Source: Myotis daubentonii (lineage: Eukaryota; Chordata; Mammalia; Chiroptera; Vespertilionidae). From it: a stretch of DNA of 64,000 bases. Location of the stretch: the NCBI RefSeq assembly GCF_963259705.1, contig NC_081850.1:35821892-35885891 (forward strand), given 5' to 3'. The position numbers and the translations under genes are program-made. Every line of letters begins with the position of its first letter. Position 1 is the first letter of the stretch. Below are positions 10,986-20,487 of this stretch, piece after piece. The notes below the pieces were generated by a model. That model saw only the letters and a program-made list of their open reading frames with translations, was not told the DNA's origin and did no database searches.

Positions 10986-11454
10986 TGGGTGATCACCGTT
11001 TCCATTTTATCTCTTTACAAATGTTAATTCCGTTTGAGAAGTGGCATAAATAGAATTATCACTTATATTTTGGTCTATATTTGTTGGGATGAAGGACTTC
11101 ATGATCTGAGGGAGCAAAAATGTTGTAGGGAAAAGAAACATAATCTGATGAAGGGTAAGATGTGGTAAAGAGAGGTTAGATTTTGACCTGAGGGGAGGTA
11201 GGCTGGCTTTTGTGGATTGCAATCTTGCATGCTAGGCCTTCAAGAAGACAGTGTACAAATACCAAGGCGCTGGAAACTTGAAGGGCCTGTGTGTGTTAGT
11301 TAGATGATAGAGACAGCAAGACAGAAAGAGAGACAGAAATAGAGAAGAAAGAAAGAAATAGAGAGGGAAGGGATTAGTAAAAAGGTATTGAAGATAAAGT
11401 ATTCAATTAACCTTTCCTTCTGCATATTCCACCTCCTTTTCAATTATATTAACA
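10986..11454. other. Unassigned interval with GA-rich simple tract
   Basis: A purine-rich (gaaa/gaga)n stretch lies at about 11301-11372. Otherwise nothing is recognised. Confidence 0.5.
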
Positions 11455-11558
11455 CTAGAGGCCCGGTGCACGAAATTTGTGCACTCGTGGGGAGGGGGAA
11501 TCCCTCAGCCTGCTATGCACCCTCTCACAGTCCGGGAGCCCTTGGAGGATGTCTGACT

Positions 11559-11611
11559 GATGGCTTAGGACAGCTCCCCGGAGGGGAGGCGGGGAGCTGT
11601 CCTAAGCCATC
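11559..11611. repeat. Perfect 22-bp inverted repeat with 9-nt loop, inside the Helitron
   Basis: The arms gatggcttaggacagctccc(cg) and its exact complement flank a gaggggagg loop. It is not the 3' terminal hairpin, which lies about 95 bp away. It may be a secondary terminator-like structure or a stem copied by template switching. Confidence 0.93.
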
Positions 11612-11713
11612 AGACAGCCTTAGCGCTACTGGGGAGGCGGGAGAGGCTCCCACCACCACCACTGCGCTCGCCAGCCATGAGCCCCATCTCAGGGCTTCTG
11701 GCTGAGAGGCTAA

Positions 11714-11727
11714 CCACCAGGGGGCAG
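11714..11727 (+). promoter_or_regulatory. CTCF-like motif in Helitron
   Basis: ccaccagggggcag, followed by ctc, agrees with the published CTCF core consensus CCASYAGRKGGCRS at every position. A weaker inverted copy (one mismatch) lies at 11744-11757. Binding is inferred only from the motif. Confidence 0.5.
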
Positions 11728-11839
11728 CTCCTGCATTGAGCGTCTGCCCACTGGTGGTTAGTGTGCATCATAGAGACTGATCATTCTGCCATTTGGTCAA
11801 TTTGCATATTTGCCTTTTATTATATAGGATCATCAGCAC

Positions 11840-12360
11840 TCAGACTTCCTCTGATCTCAAAGAAAATCCTCTCTCTTGAATTAGCATGCCCCTCCAGCTA
11901 CTGCCTTGTTTTTCTGTGTTCCTTCTCTCAAGTTGTTCACATGTGCTATTCTCAAATCTTCACCTCCCATTCATCTTTCAACACATGGCTAGATGGCTTT
12001 TCCTCCCCAATCACTCCAATAAAACTATTCTCAGATCATCAATACTCTCCATTTTGCTATGTCCAATGGATTCTGCTCTGAATTCTTCCTAATGGATCTT
12101 TTATAATGATTGAACTTAGTTGGCCAGACTTATATTGGAACATTCTCTTCTTTCCATTCCTATGACAACACCCTCTTCTTGTTTTCCTCCTACTTTTCAG
12201 GCCACTCTATCTCAAAATAAATTGCAGACTTCTCTTCCCAGAGCTGATTTCTAAATGCCAGCATTCCTGAGAACATCATCTTGGATCCCCTCCTTGTTTA
12301 CACAGCTAAACTCTTTCCTTGTGTGATCTCATTTTCTCCAATTGCTATAAATACCATGGC
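11840..12360 (+). mobile_element. L2 LINE fragment (plus)
   Basis: This is long, C/T-rich, gene-like but frame-broken sequence resembling the reverse-transcriptase-distal portion of L2. It includes a gtgtgatctcattttctcca... segment near 12321 that is typical of the family. The short open frames 11761-12081 and 11886-12092 are residues of it or chance. Boundaries are uncertain. Confidence 0.5.
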
Positions 12361-12394
12361 TTTATAGAGGAGATTACTTGAGAACTTCTTGTCA

Positions 12395-12570
12395 AAGTAA
12401 AACACTGGGCTCAGAATAAGGAGACCAATGTCAACTTCCTATGAAAATGTAACTGACTTGGAATGTATTATAGCTTCTGTTTTTTCACCTGTAAAATGGA
12501 GACTTGCCTTGTCTGACTTACGTGATTGTTGTAGGAACAAAAGATGAATGTATGTGAAAGGAGGCTGCTG
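12395..12570 (-). mobile_element. MIR SINE fragment (opposite orientation to the earlier MIRs)
   Basis: The order acactgggctcagaa..., ...aactgacttgg..., ...ttttttcacctgtaaaatggaga..., ...gattgttgtaggaac follows MIR in this orientation. Confidence 0.7.
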
Positions 12571-12689
12571 TTATTGTTATTGTTATAGTTACAGTCAGAA
12601 CATTGAAATAATTGTTTGAGCTTTCCAAAGGTAAGAGTGGGTGAGAAGGATGGCGCCAGAGGAAAGGATGGAGAAAGGAAAAGAGAAAA

Positions 12690-12748
12690 ATATGATATCT
12701 ATATCTATGTCTATACCTATATATTTCATAGATATAGATATATACTGA
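12690..12748. repeat. (TATCTA)n-type simple repeat forming an inverted repeat
   Basis: A tatctatatctatg arm (12696-12709) is complementary to catagatatagata (12727-12740) with a 17-nt spacer. It is low complexity. Confidence 0.85.
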
Positions 12749-13084
12749 GAATATGAATGACAATGAAAACCAGAGAATTGACAGAAGCTATGCAGATTGG
12801 GATTTAATAACACTCCATAAATCTCTCAATTCTTCAGTAAAGTTACCAACTCAAGAAATGCTGAGAGTGACTAGATTTTTTATGGGAAACAGTGAAGAGT
12901 TAGAATTGAGTGATGCAATGCATCTTTTAGATGCAAGAGGGCAAGTGAAATTTAACCTTCATTGTACTTCTCTGAATTCCTAGTGGATATCTGGAGTTAC
13001 ACAGACTTAGAAAACATTTCTACTCCTTGAATAAGGGTGCCTTGAGTGTCTATTACCCACAGATGCTCAGAGTGGTGTTATAGG

Positions 13085-13330
13085 GAATACAAAGGTAGAT
13101 GACGATGACGATAGTGATGATGATGATTGTGCTCATAAGGAGCCATCTCTTTTCTCATTTGAGCCCCACAGCCAAACATGATGATAAACAGAATACTATT
13201 TTGACCATTTTTTCCCCAAAAGAGTGAACAGAGAGCTCTGGTGGTTAGCCCAAAAGATGGCAAGTGACAAAGCTAGCACTTGACCCCTTCTCTAAATCTG
13301 TGCCTTCTATCTTACCCACTAAACCAGTGT
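13085..13330. repeat. (GAT)n-rich tract followed by MIR-like remnant
   Basis: gatgacgatgacgatagtgatgatgatgat lies at about 13098-13127. From about 13130 the order ...ttgagccccacagcc..., ...gacaaagctagcacttgacccc... suggests a diverged MIR. Confidence 0.45.
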
Positions 13331-13655
13331 TTCCTTACTATGGTGCTATTTCTTCTGGTTGTGGGCTCCATATTTTAGTAAGCATTTAAGAAAAAAACCA
13401 CTTGTATTTATTTTAGAACATTCTAGAGAAAATAAATAATACCAGCTCTGCAGAGCCATTGTTTCAGTGATATTATTTCTGACCAAATGAGGTAAAAATT
13501 AAATTAAAAAAATACTAGTACATATAGGGAATGTGAAATATAAGACATTAACAGTTATAGACAATGTGTTATACATGCTGTAGATGTTTACAAACAGTAA
13601 AGTGGTGAGGATAAGTATGATAATATCACTTACCAGGTAAGATATCGTAACTATG
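13330..13655. other. Unassigned AT-rich interval
   Basis: No recognised repeat or gene is present. Confidence 0.4.
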
Positions 13656-13659
13656 ATGC

Positions 13660-13805
13660 CTGATGCATTCTTTGAGCAACATCATGGAGTTGGAACCAGG
13701 ATATCTGGTGTTAGTTCCACTTTTGCCTCTCCCTGGCAGTGTGTGTGACTTTGGGCGAATCACTCTGGGCATGGTTTCCTTATCATGAGCCAGAGAACTA
13801 AAATT
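13660..13805 (-). mobile_element. MIR SINE fragment
   Basis: The order ...gttggaaccaggatatctgg..., ...gccctctccctggcag-like and ...gtgtgtgactttgggcgaatcact... matches a MIR head. Confidence 0.7.
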
Positions 13806-13865
13806 GTCCTAATGTCCAGGGCAAAAGTTGGTGTTTGAATATAGCTTTCAGAGGAGAGGTAAAAT

Positions 13866-14100
13866 TATAGCACAGTGGATTCTAGGATCAGACTGCCAAC
13901 GTTGGAAATCTGGCTTTTCCATTTATCAGCTGTGTTGCTTTGTGAAAGTTACCTAACCTCTTTGTTCCTCAGTCTTTTCATTCACAAAATAGAGATAATA
14001 ATACTATTCTGTTAGGTTTGTTGTAAGGATTAGATGAGTTAGTTAGGGGACTAGTGTCCAGCATAATACATATTATTGATATGTTCACTATTATTATTAC
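13866..14100 (-). mobile_element. Well-preserved MIR SINE
   Basis: Nearly the whole family order is readable: atagcacagtggattctagg (head), gatcagactgcc, ...tttatcagctgtgtt..., ...aaagttacctaacctctttg..., ...ctcagtcttttcattcaca..., ...gagataataatactatt..., ...gttgtaaggattagatgag... and the tail to about 14100. Confidence 0.85.
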
Positions 14101-15320
14101 CTTGGGGCTTCAGAGGAGGGACACATTACACTTATTACAAAGAACTCAAAGAAGCTTCATGGAAGAGTGGCATCTAAGATGGACTAAATATGTTACCAGT
14201 TTACCTCATAGAAGAGAGGTGTGGCAGAAAGGTATGGGGAAGTAGGCCAAGGGCATGGAGGAAGAAGCCTTTAGCAGCCAAGTCTGCTCAATTCCTTACA
14301 GACTAAGGAGAAACCATCACTGGACCAGGATTCCAGCTCTCACTTTGGGGCATCTAGCATGTCTGAGAGCCACCAGGCAAGTTTGGCTGCTTTGTTGGAG
14401 GGTCACACACCTATGAGATAGTGCAATGAAGTAATGTCTAGCTGCCTCTTCGTGACTCCATCTCAGCCAGGGAAGCAGATCTGGGAAAGGCCATACCAAG
14501 ACCCTCAGAAGAAACCTGCCAGTATAACCTACTGAGGCCTGGACTCCCGTTTTGAACTCTCTGTTCTAATATTCTGAGACCAATTCACTCTGCTCTGTTT
14601 CATGCTGGTGTCTGTTAAACATATCGTGTGCTACTCTGTTAAACAAAACCAAACACAGTTACTCTCTCCACATGCTATTAAACACAGCTGCATTAAAATA
14701 ATGTGTAGGTTGAGACAAATATGTACCACAAGATAATTGGGAGCCAAGTCACTGTGACAGGCTGAATAACTAAATTAACCCTATTAAAACCTGTTTTCAT
14801 GGGGTCAAAGGCTTTTCAGTGGAAGAAATCAGGTGTAAAAGAAAACATTCTGTTTTTAACACCTTGGAACACCTACTAAAAAATAAACCAGTAATTAAGA
14901 AGCAAGCAAACAATTTGGTTTAGTTCAAGGAAAAGGTGAAATGAGGTCATAGGTATTTTCTATCTTTGATTTAAATTTTTTTAGCTTATGAAAAGACACT
15001 TTATTTTTCTTTTATCCTAGTAAAACATTTTATGATTTATGCAGCTTGTTTTAACGAAAAAAATCACTAGAAATTTAAAAGAATTACAGCTAAAACAATA
15101 ATGTGATTTCATGGTCAAACTATCAAATTGTGAAGACTTAACAAAATGATAAAATTTTAGAATTGGTGATGGGGTGAGGAAACAGGCTCAAACACGGAGG
15201 GTCTATTCCTGGATGGCTACTGCACAGCCAAAGACTGAGCCAATGTATAATGAACGGCTCCCCTGTCTCAGCTATTTACTTCTAGGGATGTACAATTACC
15301 TGGTACCTATGACAATAAGA
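14100..15320. other. Mostly unassigned; possible L2 remnant at 14110-14260
   Basis: The first 150 bp have a weak L2-antisense look. The remainder (14300-15320) is AT-rich, without recognised elements, RNA genes or coding frames. A repeat-poor block runs from about 14620 to 15180. Confidence 0.4.
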
Positions 15321-15324
15321 TTAC

Positions 15325-15455
15325 TATAAATTATGCTACAAGGATGTAAGCTCCTTGAGAGCAGGATTCATTTGGAAAGTGTTTTGCCCTCTTTAACCTA
15401 GCACCTTGTACATTTGCTAGCATAGAATGAGCAGTCAATAGATACTCACATATAT
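15325..15455 (+). mobile_element. L2 LINE 3' end
   Basis: The order gatgtaagctccttgagagcagg (near 15344), ...tttaacctagcaccttgtaca... and ...gcagtcaatagatactcac is the typical L2 3' end. Confidence 0.72.
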
Positions 15456-15568
15456 ATTAATGCATATGAATTCTAATGTTTTTATATCAGAAGACATCTA
15501 AATGCTTAGCAGTAGAAATGGAATAAATAAATCATGGCCTAGCAATACAAAAGAATATAATGCAGCCA

Positions 15569-16137
15569 TCTACACTAATAAAAGACAAACATGCAAATTG
15601 ACCGTACCTTCGCTATGCCTTAAGCCACGCCCACCAGTCAATCTGAACGATTATATGCAAATTCACCCAACCCAGATGGCAGCCAGCTGCCACGGAGCTG
15701 GAGCAAGCAGGAGGCTTGGTTGCCCCAATGATGGAGGAGCCAACTTCCTGCCTGCAGCGGCTGGCTCTAAGCTCCACTCAAAGCAACAAAGTTTCAATTA
15801 TAGAAGGTAAATAAACCCCAGATACCTGCTTTCAGCCAGCAGTGGCCACGGAGCTGGAGCCTTGGGTTGCCCCTGGCGATGGAGGAAGCCAAGCCCTGGC
15901 CGGCTCTGAGCTCCACTCCAGGCTACAAAGTTTCAATTATAGAAGGTAAATAAATCCCAGGAAAAAAAAAGAAAAAAAGGAGAGGCTGGGAGCTTCTGTG
16001 GCTGGGGAGGCTTGGCCAGCCTGAAAATGGCCCTCAGCCTGTCATCCAGGCTGGCCAGGCACCCCAGTGGCACCCCAGTGGGGACCCCCACCCTGAAAGG
16101 CAAACCAGCCGGCCCCCACACATGCACCAGGCCTCTA
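15569..16137 (+). mobile_element. HeliBat-type Helitron (plus), first of a tandem pair
   Basis: The 5' terminus is TC at 15569 (TCTACACTAATAAAAGACAA), preceded by A. Its 3' end is at about 16137, where gcaccaggcctcta runs straight into the next element's TCC. The last G of CTAG is lost or shared, and the terminal hairpin is degraded. A 110-130 bp internal segment occurs twice (about 15689-15822 and 15845-15957), each copy ending in gtttcaattatagaaggtaa. An A-rich tract lies at 15960-15981. There is no transposase. Confidence 0.86.
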
Positions 16138-16220
16138 TCCTATATAATTAAAAGGTAATATGCAAACTGACCCTAATAGCAGAAAGACTGGGAATGACTG
16201 GTCACTATGACACACACTGA

Positions 16221-16234
16221 CCACCAGGGGGCAG
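16221..16234 (+). promoter_or_regulatory. CTCF-like motif (left of an inverted pair)
   Basis: ccaccagggggcag matches CCASYAGRKGGCRS at all 14 positions and is preceded by tga. It faces the second motif at 16251-16264. Occupancy is not shown by sequence. Confidence 0.5.
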
Positions 16235-16250
16235 ACGCTCACTGCAGGTG

Positions 16251-16264
16251 CTGCCCCCTGGTGG
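16251..16264 (-). promoter_or_regulatory. CTCF-like motif (right of an inverted pair)
   Basis: This is ctgccccctggtgg, the reverse complement of the same core, preceded in its own reading by tga and followed by cac. Only 16 bp separate it from the first motif, so both could hardly be occupied at once. Confidence 0.5.
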
Positions 16265-16595
16265 TCAGTGCGCTCCCACAGGGGGAGCTCTGCTCAGCCA
16301 CAAGCCAGGCTGATGGCTGCCAGTACAGCAGTGGTGGTGGGAGCCTCTCCCGCCTCCTCAGCAGCACTAAGGATGTCTAGGCCTGCTCCCCGCTGGCAAG
16401 TGGACAACCCCCGAGGGCTCCCGGGCTGCCAGAGGGATGTCTGATTGCCAGCTTAGGCCCAATCCACCGGGGAGCGTGCCTAAGCCAGCAGGTGGTCATC
16501 CCCCGAGGGGCCCCAGACTGCGCGAGGGCACAGGCTGGGCTGTGGGACCCCCCCCCCACCGCCAGTGCACAAAATTTTGTGCACCGGGCCTCTAG

Positions 16596-17600
16596 TTAAA
16601 AATAATACTGTAGAAGAAAATGTATATGATCAAAAAGTGTTTTTGATAACTTAATATCTGAAAAATAGCTGATTTGAAACAATATGTACACTATAAATAG
16701 TATGTACATGAAAATATAAAAACTGGAAAATAGACACTAGAATTTTAACATACTAGTTTTGTTTGGTTGTGGCTGACTGATATTTTTCTCTTTATTTCTA
16801 AAATAAGAACCAAAACTGATTAAATGAGAATAATAGTATGTTAGTAGTAATTGGGCTGAAATAATGAGTAAACTGCCTATGAGTGAGAAGAAATTTTCTG
16901 AATGCTTCTAGAAAGAAGACCCAAGACCAATAGGAGAAGGGTACTGAGAAGCTGACTTCTGATTTGTTATAAAACAATCAGAAAAATAGGATGTGCCACA
17001 CCTTGAAGTAGTAAATCCCTTGTTCCTCTAGGTATTCAAGCAGATTTAAATGATTATCCAAGAAGGGTTAATTTTTGGACTAAACTTGAAGTTCTATGAA
17101 CCTAAGGCTCAAAGATTCCATGAGCTGAATGCCAGACCACCCTCTATAGCCCCCATTTGACAAGATACAGAATTCCTACTTTATGGCCAAAGGATAAGTT
17201 CCTATTTATCCCTCTGTCTCCTTCCCCTTATTGATGTTTCTTTTGTTTACCAGTTCTCTGTGAGCTGTCATCTTTTACTTGTTATACTACCTGTGTGATC
17301 AGTTTCATTCTTTTCTCTCTTGATGAGTTCGGGGTCCTCAAGGATACTCTATTAGAGTGAGAGGTAACATTTACAATTATCATAAAACTTTTAAAGTGGA
17401 TTGGTTTTCAACCAGCAAAGTGCTTCTCCTTATTAATGTCATAAGATAGGAAAAGGGAGAGGGTAGGAGGAAGGCAAAAAGTTTTGGAATAGAGAGGAGA
17501 GAGGGTCTATATCCAGTGGGTGTTTCAATGAGGGTTGTTCCCAAACTACTAAAGTACCAATAGAAATGTCCTTGGCTTTCTTGAACTACTTACTGTACCT
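16596..17600. other. Unassigned 1-kb interval
   Basis: AT-rich, with no recognised element or gene. Nothing resembles a splice-flanked exon of a known family. Confidence 0.45.
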
Positions 17601-18661
17601 TGGCCACTATTTATTTTATTATTTTTTAAAATTCTTTATTGTTTAAAGTACTACATATGTCTCCTTTTCCCCCCATATGACCTCTCCCCAGCCCCTCCCA
17701 CCCCCCCCCAGCACGTGCCCTCACCCCCCTAAGTATTTGTGTCCATTGGTTATGCTTATATGCATGCATGCAAGACTTTTGATTAATCTCTTATTCCCTA
17801 CCATCACCCTCCCCTGCCTTCCCTCTGAGGTTTGACAGTCTGTTCGATGCTTCTCTGTTTCTGGATCTATTTTTGTTAATCAGTTTATGCTGTTCATTAT
17901 ATTCCACAAATGAGTGAGATCATGTGATATTTATCTTTCTCTAACTGGCTTATTTCGCTTAGCATAATGCTCTCCAGATCTAATGGTAAGAGTTCTTTCT
18001 TTTTTACAGCAGTGTAGTATTTCATTGTGTAGATGTACCACAGTTTTTTAATTCACTTATTTGCTGATGGGCACTTAGGCTATTTGCAAATCTTAGCTAG
18101 TGTAATTGTGCTGCTATGAACATAGGGGTGCATATATCCTTTCTGATTGGTGTTTCTGTTTTCCTGGGATACATTCCTAGAAGTGGGATTACTGGGTCAA
18201 ATGGGAGTTCCATTTTTAATTTTTTGAGGTAACTCTATACTGTTTTCCACAGTGGCTGCGCCAGCCTGCATTCCCACCAGCAGTGCATAAGCGTTCCTTT
18301 TTCTCTACATCCTCACCAGCACTTGTCGTTTGTTGGTTTGTTGATGATAGCCATTTTGACAGGTATGAGATGGTACCTCGTTGTCATTTTGATTTGCATC
18401 TCTCAGATGATTAGTGACTTTGAACATGTTTTCATATGTCTCTTGGCCTTCTGTATGTCCTCTTTCAAAAAGTGTCTATTTAGGTCCTTTTTGATTGGAT
18501 TGTTTATCTTCCTTTTGTTAAGATGTATGAGTTTCCTATATATTTTGGAAATTAGGCCCTTATCGGATATAGCACTGGCAAATATGTTCTCCCATGCAGT
18601 GGGCTTCCTTGTTGTTTTGTTGATGGTTTCTACTGCTGTGAAGAAGCTTTTTATTTTAATA

Positions 18662-18956
18662 CTAGAGGCCCGGTGCATGAAATTCGTGCACTCGGGGAGG
18701 GGGGGAGGGCGGTCCCCTCAGACTGGCCTGCACCCTCTTGCAGTCCAGGAGCCCTCAGGGGATGTTCGACTGATGGCAGTGGCCCACTCCCTGGCTCAGA
18801 GCTTCTGGCTGAGGGCACTCCCCCTGTGGGAGTGCGGTCACCACCAAGGGGCAGCTTCTGCATTGAGCGTCTGCCCCGTGGTGGTCAGTGAGCATCATAG
18901 CGACTGGTTATTCTGTCATTCCATCAATTTGCATATTAGCCTTTTATTATATAGCA
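18662..18956 (-). mobile_element. HeliBat-type Helitron (minus), left of a tandem pair inside L1
   Basis: CTAG is at 18662 after A. The terminal hairpin follows (gtgcatgaaattcgtgcac), and the 5' terminus at the right is …gccttttattatatagca. It carries a decayed version of the motif pair seen in other copies (ccaccaaggggcag at 18841 and ctgccccgtggtgg at 18871). It is 295 bp long with no coding. Confidence 0.92.
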
Positions 18957-19304
18957 CTAGAGGCCCAGTGCACGAATTCGTGCATGGGTGAGGTCCCTTG
19001 GCCTGGCCGGCGATTGGGGCTCATGGGGGCTGCAGGAGGTTGACTGGTGCGGGGAGGGGCCATGGGAGGTTGGCCAGCTGGCCCAATTGGGGCCATCAAG
19101 GCTGGCTGGCCAGGGGTAGGGGCCATGGGAAGTTCAGCCAGCTGGCCAGGGGGAAGGCCATGGGAGGTTGGCTGTGGGAGCTTACTGACCATGAGGGGGT
19201 AGCTCTTGCATTGAGCTTCTGCACCCTGGTGGTCAGTGTGCATCATAGCGACCAGTCAAGCAGTCATTCAATCGTTTGGTCGCTTAGGCTTCTATATATA
19301 TAGA
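18957..19304 (-). mobile_element. HeliBat-type Helitron (minus), right of the tandem pair inside L1
   Basis: Its CTAG (18957-18960) begins exactly where the left element's 5' end stops. The hairpin gtgcacgaattcgtgcat follows. Its 5' end (…gcttaggcttctatatatataga, 19304) is of a different subfamily from its neighbour and is followed by T. The L1 continues at 19305 (tagtcccatttg), so both share one target. Confidence 0.9.
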
Positions 19305-20040
19305 TAGTCCCATTTGTTTATTTCCTCCTTAGGTTCCATTATCTTAAGAGCTGCATCAGCAAAGATACTGCTATAAGATATCTCTGATATTTTGCTACCT
19401 ATGGATTCTTCTAAGATTTTTATGGTGTCCTGTCTTACATTTAAGTCCTTTATCCATTTTCAGTTTATTTTTGTGTATGGTGTAAGTTGGTGTTCTAGTT
19501 TCATTTTTTTGCATGTATCTGTCCAATTTTCCCAACACCAATTATTGAAGAGACTGTCTTGACTCACTTGCATGCTATTGCCTCCTTTGTCAAATATTAA
19601 TTGAGCATAATGACTTGTGTCAATTTCTGGGTTCTCTGTTCTGTTCCATTGGTCTGTTCTTGTGCCAGTACCAGACAGTTTTGAGGACAGTGGCTTTGTA
19701 ATATAGCTTGATATCTGGTATTGTGATCCCTCCAACTTTGTTCTTCTTTCTCAGGATTGGTGTGGCTATTCAGGGTCATTTTTATTCCATATGAATTTTT
19801 GGAGAGCTTGTTCTAGGTTTGTAAAATATGCTGTTGGTATTTTAATGGGGATTGCATTGAATCTATAGATTATTTTGGGTAGTATGGACATTTTAATGAT
19901 GTTGATTCTACAAATCCATGAACACGGTATATCTTCCATTTGTTTATGTATTTCTCTCTCTCCTTTTTCAATGCCCTGTAGTTTTCTGAGTACAGGTCCT
20001 TTACTTCCTTAGTTAAGTTTATTCCTAGGTATCTTAATTT

Positions 20041-20258
20041 TTTAAAATATATTTTTATTGATTTCAGAGAGGAAGGGAGAGGGAGAGAGACACAGAAACA
20101 TTAATGATGAGAGAGAATCATTGATCAGCTGCCTCCTGCATGCCCCCTACTGGGGATTGAGCCTGCAACCCGGTCATGTGCCCTTGAGTGGAATCAAACC
20201 CGGGACCTTTCAGTCTGCAGGCCAACACTCTATCCCCTGCTCCAAATTGGCTAGGGCT
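20041..20258 (-). mobile_element. Ves SINE (minus) nested in L1
   Basis: The reversed tail (atatatttttattgatttcag) starts near 20047. The reversed ga-rich linker, the B-box zone and the head (…ccaaattggctagggc, ending 20258) follow. It interrupts the L1 between a tatcttaatttttt-like flank and ctattgtattttttt. The target duplication is only approximate because both flanks are T-rich. Confidence 0.88.
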
Positions 20259-20487
20259 ATTGTATTTTTTTGTTGTTGTTGCAATAGTAAATGGGATTTG
20301 TTTGTTTGTTTGTTTTTTGTTTTTGTTTCTCTTTCTGTGAGTTCATTGTTGATTTATAAAAAAAGCCATAGATTTATGGGTGTTAATTTTGTATCCTGCT
20401 ACACTGCCAAATTCATTTATTGAGTCTAGTAGTTTTTTGATGGAGCCTTTAGGGATTCTATGTACAACCCCTGGCCACTATTTATTT

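Larger units (their letters stand above)
11455..11829 (-). mobile_element. Complete non-autonomous Helitron (HeliBat-type, minus)
   Basis: The 375-bp element has both termini. CTAG and the terminal hairpin (gtgcacgaaatttgtgcac) are at the left, and the 5' terminus (…gccttttattatatagga) is at the right. It sits between A (11454) and T (11830) without target duplication, as Helitrons do. Two striking internal inverted repeats are present. One has perfect 22-bp arms at 11559-11580 and 11590-11611. The other is centred on ccaccagggggcag and its inverted partner at 11714-11757. There is no coding capacity. Its mobilisation would have needed Rep/helicase from an autonomous HeliBat. Confidence 0.95.
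16138..16595 (+). mobile_element. Complete HeliBat-type Helitron (plus), second of the tandem pair
   Basis: The element runs from TCCTATATAATTAAAAGG (16138) to gtgcacaaaattttgtgcac + cgggcctCTAG (16595), with T next (16596). Together with its left neighbour it occupies one A|T site. The terminal hairpin is a perfect palindrome-like stem. It carries a perfect 20-bp inverted repeat (16215-16234 / 16251-16270) whose arms each contain a CTCF-like core. The reversed 11455-11829 element shares this design and much of its sequence, so both are one subfamily. Confidence 0.95.
17601..20487 (-). mobile_element. 5'-truncated L1 (minus) with 16-bp target duplication, carrying nested insertions
   Basis: tggccactatttattt at 17601-17616 recurs at 20472-20487, defining one L1 insertion (17617-20471). 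On the minus strand it contains the end of ORF2 and the 3'UTR. The 3' end is at the left, where a ttctttattgtttaaagtac-like string is the reversed polyadenylation region. After removal of a tandem Helitron pair (18662-19304) and a Ves SINE (about 20041-20258), roughly 2 kb of L1 remains. Stops and indels abolish ORF2. The 222-codon open frame at 18323-18991 is antisense L1 fused to Helitron sequence and is not a gene. Confidence 0.93.

Noticed and set aside
18323..18991. 222-codon open frame
   Set aside because: It begins in antisense L1 and continues into a Helitron, so it is a chance fusion of mobile-element sequence.
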